A stretch of 8,171 bases of DNA from RPQK01 sp041946865. GTDB taxonomy: Bacteria; Acidobacteriota; UBA6911; RPQK01. The notes beneath the pieces were generated by a model, which made no database searches, had not been told where the DNA came from, and saw only the letters and a program-made list of their open reading frames with translations. Position numbers and translations under genes: made by a program. Below are positions 7,201-8,171 of the stretch, piece after piece (the first letter of the stretch is position 1; every line of letters starts with the position of its first letter). The stretch covers positions 1 through 8,171 of the forward strand of contig JBHGBF010000251.1 in the NCBI GenBank assembly GCA_041946865.1, given 5' to 3'.

Positions 7201-7810
7201 GGCCTCCCAACTGGCCGACCGGAATGCTGATCTGCCTGGTCTCGAGCGGAACCTCGTCGTTGCCTCCAAAGAGCTTGAGGTTCACTTTGACATCCGTCTG
7301 AGCCGCCGCGTATAGGCTGATCTCGGCAAAATCTTCGCTTCCCGCCGGCAATTCAGGAAAGATGACGTTACGCCGCATGGCGTCGTCAACCGCCACGGCT
7401 TCGGCCCCGTCTATTTGATGGTTTCCAAAGTCCAAGTTGTAGCTCAGGAAGAAGCCCACCACGCTCATGTTGGTGCTCAGAAGCACCAGGCAACCGTCGA
7501 ATTCAGTCCGGCCGGCGAAGAGTTCCGTTATCTGGCGGGCAAACTGCGTATTAGGCGGTATCGTGAAGCCGTCCGCATCCACGACCTGACCCGTGTTGTC
7601 CAGGAGCCCCAGCAGAACATCGGCCGAATCCGTCGTCGGATTCGCGATCGCAACAGCCGTCATTGAAGCGGCATCGGTCTTGATTCGTGGAAAAAGAAGG
7701 ACTAAGCGGTACTGGGTCTGTGCGAGAACCGGAGTTACAGCCGTGACACCCAGCAGGAAAAGTGCTGCGAAGCACAACACCCTGGCGGGATAACTCCAAG
7801 CAGAGCTCAT
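4205..7810 (-). CDS. Secreted multidomain S8 (subtilisin-family) serine protease
   Basis: Exported protein of 1201 residues. The signal peptide ends near Ala30 (VLA before Gln31). Residues about 35-469 form four imperfect beta-rich repeats. A fervidolysin-like inhibitory propeptide follows at about 529-619 (PGDMIVRLRP to VVYAEPNYI). The S8 catalytic domain (about 635-956) has Asp662 (AVIDTG), His715 (HGTHVAG), oxyanion Asn816 (AAAGNQN) and Ser897 (GTSMATPH), so the full triad is present. Acidic loops at about 692-708 and 866-875 (DSNNDGYVDG) probably bind calcium. After it come a BACON-like beta domain (about 962-1054, GWLTVSKSG, VTVNRTGLADGEYTG) and a C-terminal domain (about 1062-1158) with an EF-hand-like DADEDG loop at 1116. 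It ends in a short Pro/Ala linker and a basic tail with no recognised sorting signal. The start is the ATG at 7810: it has GGGGGAGGT 4 nt upstream and directly precedes the signal peptide, whereas an in-frame TTG at 7837 falls in the -10 box. Confidence 0.95.
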   Translation of the reverse strand: MSSAWSYPARVLCFAALFLLGVTAVTPVLAQTQYRLVLLFPRIKTDAASMTAVAIANPTTDSADVLLGLLDNTGQVVDADGFTIPPNTQFARQITELFAGRTEFDGCLVLLSTNMSVVGFFLSYNLDFGNHQIDGAEAVAVDDAMRRNVIFPELPAGSEDFAEISLYAAAQTDVKVNLKLFGGNDEVPLETRQISIPVGQLGGRFTGKVKEIFTVPIPSPAYVMASADTGLIGYEHFGNTRSFGGRNAIAAPSSTRKIPFVLYGAQLAEAYGYTSEITLINPTDESANVKLSAFQFNPVPAPGASQLVASWTETIPAKGMIRKRAASLLGLTSQFIGWLRVDSDIAGVVGDITFGDANSTPPRFLSSVQLQSTPFNDFVFSHLATDDSIGFSTGLTFLNVNSSPAHVVVEVYDVEGNLTGQSAGFVLEPFEHAPRTLGDIIPTIKPQIGGFIRVKSDLDIFSFELFLYAPAGQVLSLSAVPPQRGNGTISGELTPSLAGAAVFPTALKLSRQVPYPASAAKGVRLDAGLDFVPGDMIVRLRPTAAPDALDQITRRHGGRVKVKSPTGVHLLESRQITGGVSLRSAGSPASVLLAAKNSTLQAVEALNLEPDVVYAEPNYISRISADPNDQFYDLQWHYPYIKLPQAWDITTGSPDTIIAVIDTGAKYGHPDLAARLTGEGYDFITDPQISLDGDGPDPDAEDVGDDPNKKTSSYHGTHVAGTIGAATNNTNGLAGVNWSSPLMTLRALGAGGGTSYDISQAILYAAGLANAACAPPTKKASVINMSLSSDGDSLTERNAVQAALGAGVSIVAAAGNQNSSTPRYPAAYPGVIAVGAIDASGNRAPYSNYGLHYVTIVAPGGNSAMDSNNDGYVDGVLSTGWNQDDDQPTYVFKQGTSMATPHVTGIVSLLLAAKPDLSPEQIKQILEQSALDIGEPGEDEYYGFGLVDPVEALKKVMDVIAAPAKLIVSTSKMDFGYIQTEMTATVSNGGGGTLDVYDPAVVLHKGSGWLTVSKSGSVLTVTVNRTGLADGEYTGEIQLESNGGDETIQVVMQVGTPSGIGNLGKVYVLALDPRTLETVRTTEAVDLEEEGKKDGKFEFKFHPMFAGYYFVVAGNDADEDGWIFEDDEYWGLYPVSSEPSLVQVRPNEDSSSIDFVLEKPTTPAAASVIEELRHRTGRRGFPVMESRPAALQLFRNIRENQ

Positions 7811-7814
7811 ATGG

Positions 7815-7823
7815 ACCTCCCCC
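7815..7823 (-). promoter_or_regulatory. Shine-Dalgarno of the protease gene
   Basis: GGGGGAGGT on the - strand is 4 nt before the ATG at 7810-7808. It fixes the start there and not at the TTG 27 nt further upstream. Confidence 0.75.
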
Positions 7824-7836
7824 TGAAAACGGCCCA

Positions 7837-7865
7837 AGTCTAGTAGGAGCCGGAGAACCGGTCAA
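7837..7865 (-). promoter_or_regulatory. Sigma70-like promoter of the protease operon
   Basis: On the - strand, TTGACC (7865-7860, five of six consensus bases) and TAGACT (7842-7837, four of six) are separated by 17 bp. Transcription would start near 7830, giving a leader of about 20 nt that carries GGGGGAGGT. It would drive the protease, the pilin-like gene and arfB. The 127-bp inverted repeat ends 26 bp upstream of the -35 box. Confidence 0.6.
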
Positions 7866-7891
7866 TTGAAAAGCTCACGGGCGACTAACCG

Positions 7892-8018
7892 CTCAGTCTT
7901 GTTTGTAGTTCCGCCTCGCGGCGGGCGTTGAATCAAGCCTTCGAGTCCCATTCGCCTCGCTCGCCGTAGTGCTTCGATCTAACGCCCGCCTGAAGGGGGA
8001 ACGACAAACAAGACTGAG
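7892..8018. repeat. 127-bp imperfect inverted repeat, MITE- or REP-like
   Basis: The ends are perfect 15-bp inverted repeats (CTCAGTCTTGTTTGT at 7892-7906 and its complement at 8004-8018). Inside these, 13-bp stretches match at 8 of 13 positions. Then comes a perfect 10-bp pair, GGCGGGCGTT at 7920-7929 and AACGCCCGCC at 7981-7990. Pairing fades through GAATCAAGC / GCTTCGATCT to a loop of about 32 nt. Overall, 33 of the outer 38 positions pair in register. It contains no plausible gene, and I saw no target-site duplication in the flanks. It could be a miniature inverted-repeat element, two REP-like units in inverted orientation, or a transcribed hairpin. Confidence 0.75.
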
Positions 8019-8060
8019 AAGGTGTGAAAAAATCAAGCGAGTTGCTGCCGGCCCGTCGTG

Positions 8061-8105
8061 GCCGGGCTCTCGAGAGTCCGGCAGCCGGGCTCTGGAGAGC
8101 CCGGC
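8061..8105. repeat. Two tandem 22-bp palindromes
   Basis: Two near-identical palindromes sit one base apart. The first (8061-8082) has arms GCCGGGCTCTC and GAGAGTCCGGC with a single mismatched position. The second (8084-8105) has perfect 10-bp arms, GCCGGGCTCT and AGAGCCCGGC, around GG. A further pair, CCGGCC / GGCCGG (8048-8053 / 8060-8065), overlaps the first and could compete with it. No T-run follows on either strand, so a simple intrinsic terminator is unlikely. A dispersed extragenic palindromic repeat is the best guess. Confidence 0.65.
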
Positions 8106-8171
8106 CCTGGACTTCGGCGAAAGTATACAGATGAATCAACTGGAACCGCTGCTGTGTGGCTGTATCACGCT

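Larger units (their letters stand above)
7811..8171. other. Gene-free stretch upstream of the protease
   Basis: These 361 bp hold the protease leader and promoter, the 127-bp inverted repeat, a short A-rich spacer (about 8025-8032) and the tandem palindromes. The last 66 bp (8106-8171) show no recognisable feature. The longest reading frame here (7933-8139, - strand, 68 codons) runs straight through the right arm and both palindromes and has no recognised domain, so I do not call it a gene. Confidence 0.6.

Noticed and set aside
7837..7865. TTG start at 7837 extending the protease by nine residues
   Set aside because: The TTG lies in the predicted -10 box and has no Shine-Dalgarno. The ATG at 7810 has GGGGGAGGT and is followed directly by the signal peptide.
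7933..8139. - strand reading frame of 68 codons
   Set aside because: It crosses the right arm of the inverted repeat and both palindromes, has no recognised domain and is best explained by the repeats.
8131..8171. ATG-initiated + strand frame running off the window edge
   Set aside because: Only 13 codons are visible, with a poor Shine-Dalgarno and nothing recognisable.

Overview
The window is GC-rich, densely coding DNA from a Gram-negative-type bacterium. It encodes an outer-membrane-type lipoprotein and a large signal-peptide-bearing secreted protease, with a chemoreceptor and a ribosome-rescue factor between them. The protease has four tandem beta-rich N-terminal modules, a BACON-like domain and a C-terminal D-x-D-x-D-G domain. 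Together with the pilin-like small protein, this is reminiscent of Acidobacteriota, but that is a style-based inference and nothing in the window is a taxonomic marker.

Layout. On the + strand, 147-989 encodes a lipoprotein built from two copies of a TPR-like plus coiled-coil module. All other genes are on the - strand. A soluble methyl-accepting chemotaxis protein (1023-3263) converges on the lipoprotein gene across a 33-bp gap. Upstream of it, and read before it, lie an ArfB-type peptidyl-tRNA hydrolase (3397-3810), a small membrane-anchored pilin-like protein (3822-4208) and a 1201-residue S8 (subtilisin-family) protease (4205-7810). The remaining 360 bp (7811-8171) are non-coding as far as I can see. 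They hold the protease promoter, a 127-bp imperfect inverted repeat and a pair of tandem 22-bp palindromes.

How the genes go together. The protease, pilin-like gene and arfB look like one transcript: the first two overlap by GTGA, and the second and third are 11 bp apart with the arfB Shine-Dalgarno overlapping the preceding stop. A sigma70-like promoter (TTGACC-17 bp-TAGACT) sits just upstream of the protease. The chemoreceptor is 130 bp further on and appears to have its own promoter (TTGACG-17 bp-TATGCT), so it is probably an independent unit. No metabolic pathway links the genes.

The strongest unusual signal is in the chemoreceptor. It has no transmembrane segment, and its LacI/ribose-binding-protein-like sensor is in circularly permuted order: the second lobe (residues about 116-299) comes before the first lobe (about 326-426). 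It sits between a HAMP-like segment and the signalling coiled coil. Secondary points are the placement of about 435 residues of repeats ahead of the protease propeptide, the internal duplication of the lipoprotein, and the inverted-repeat element near the right edge.
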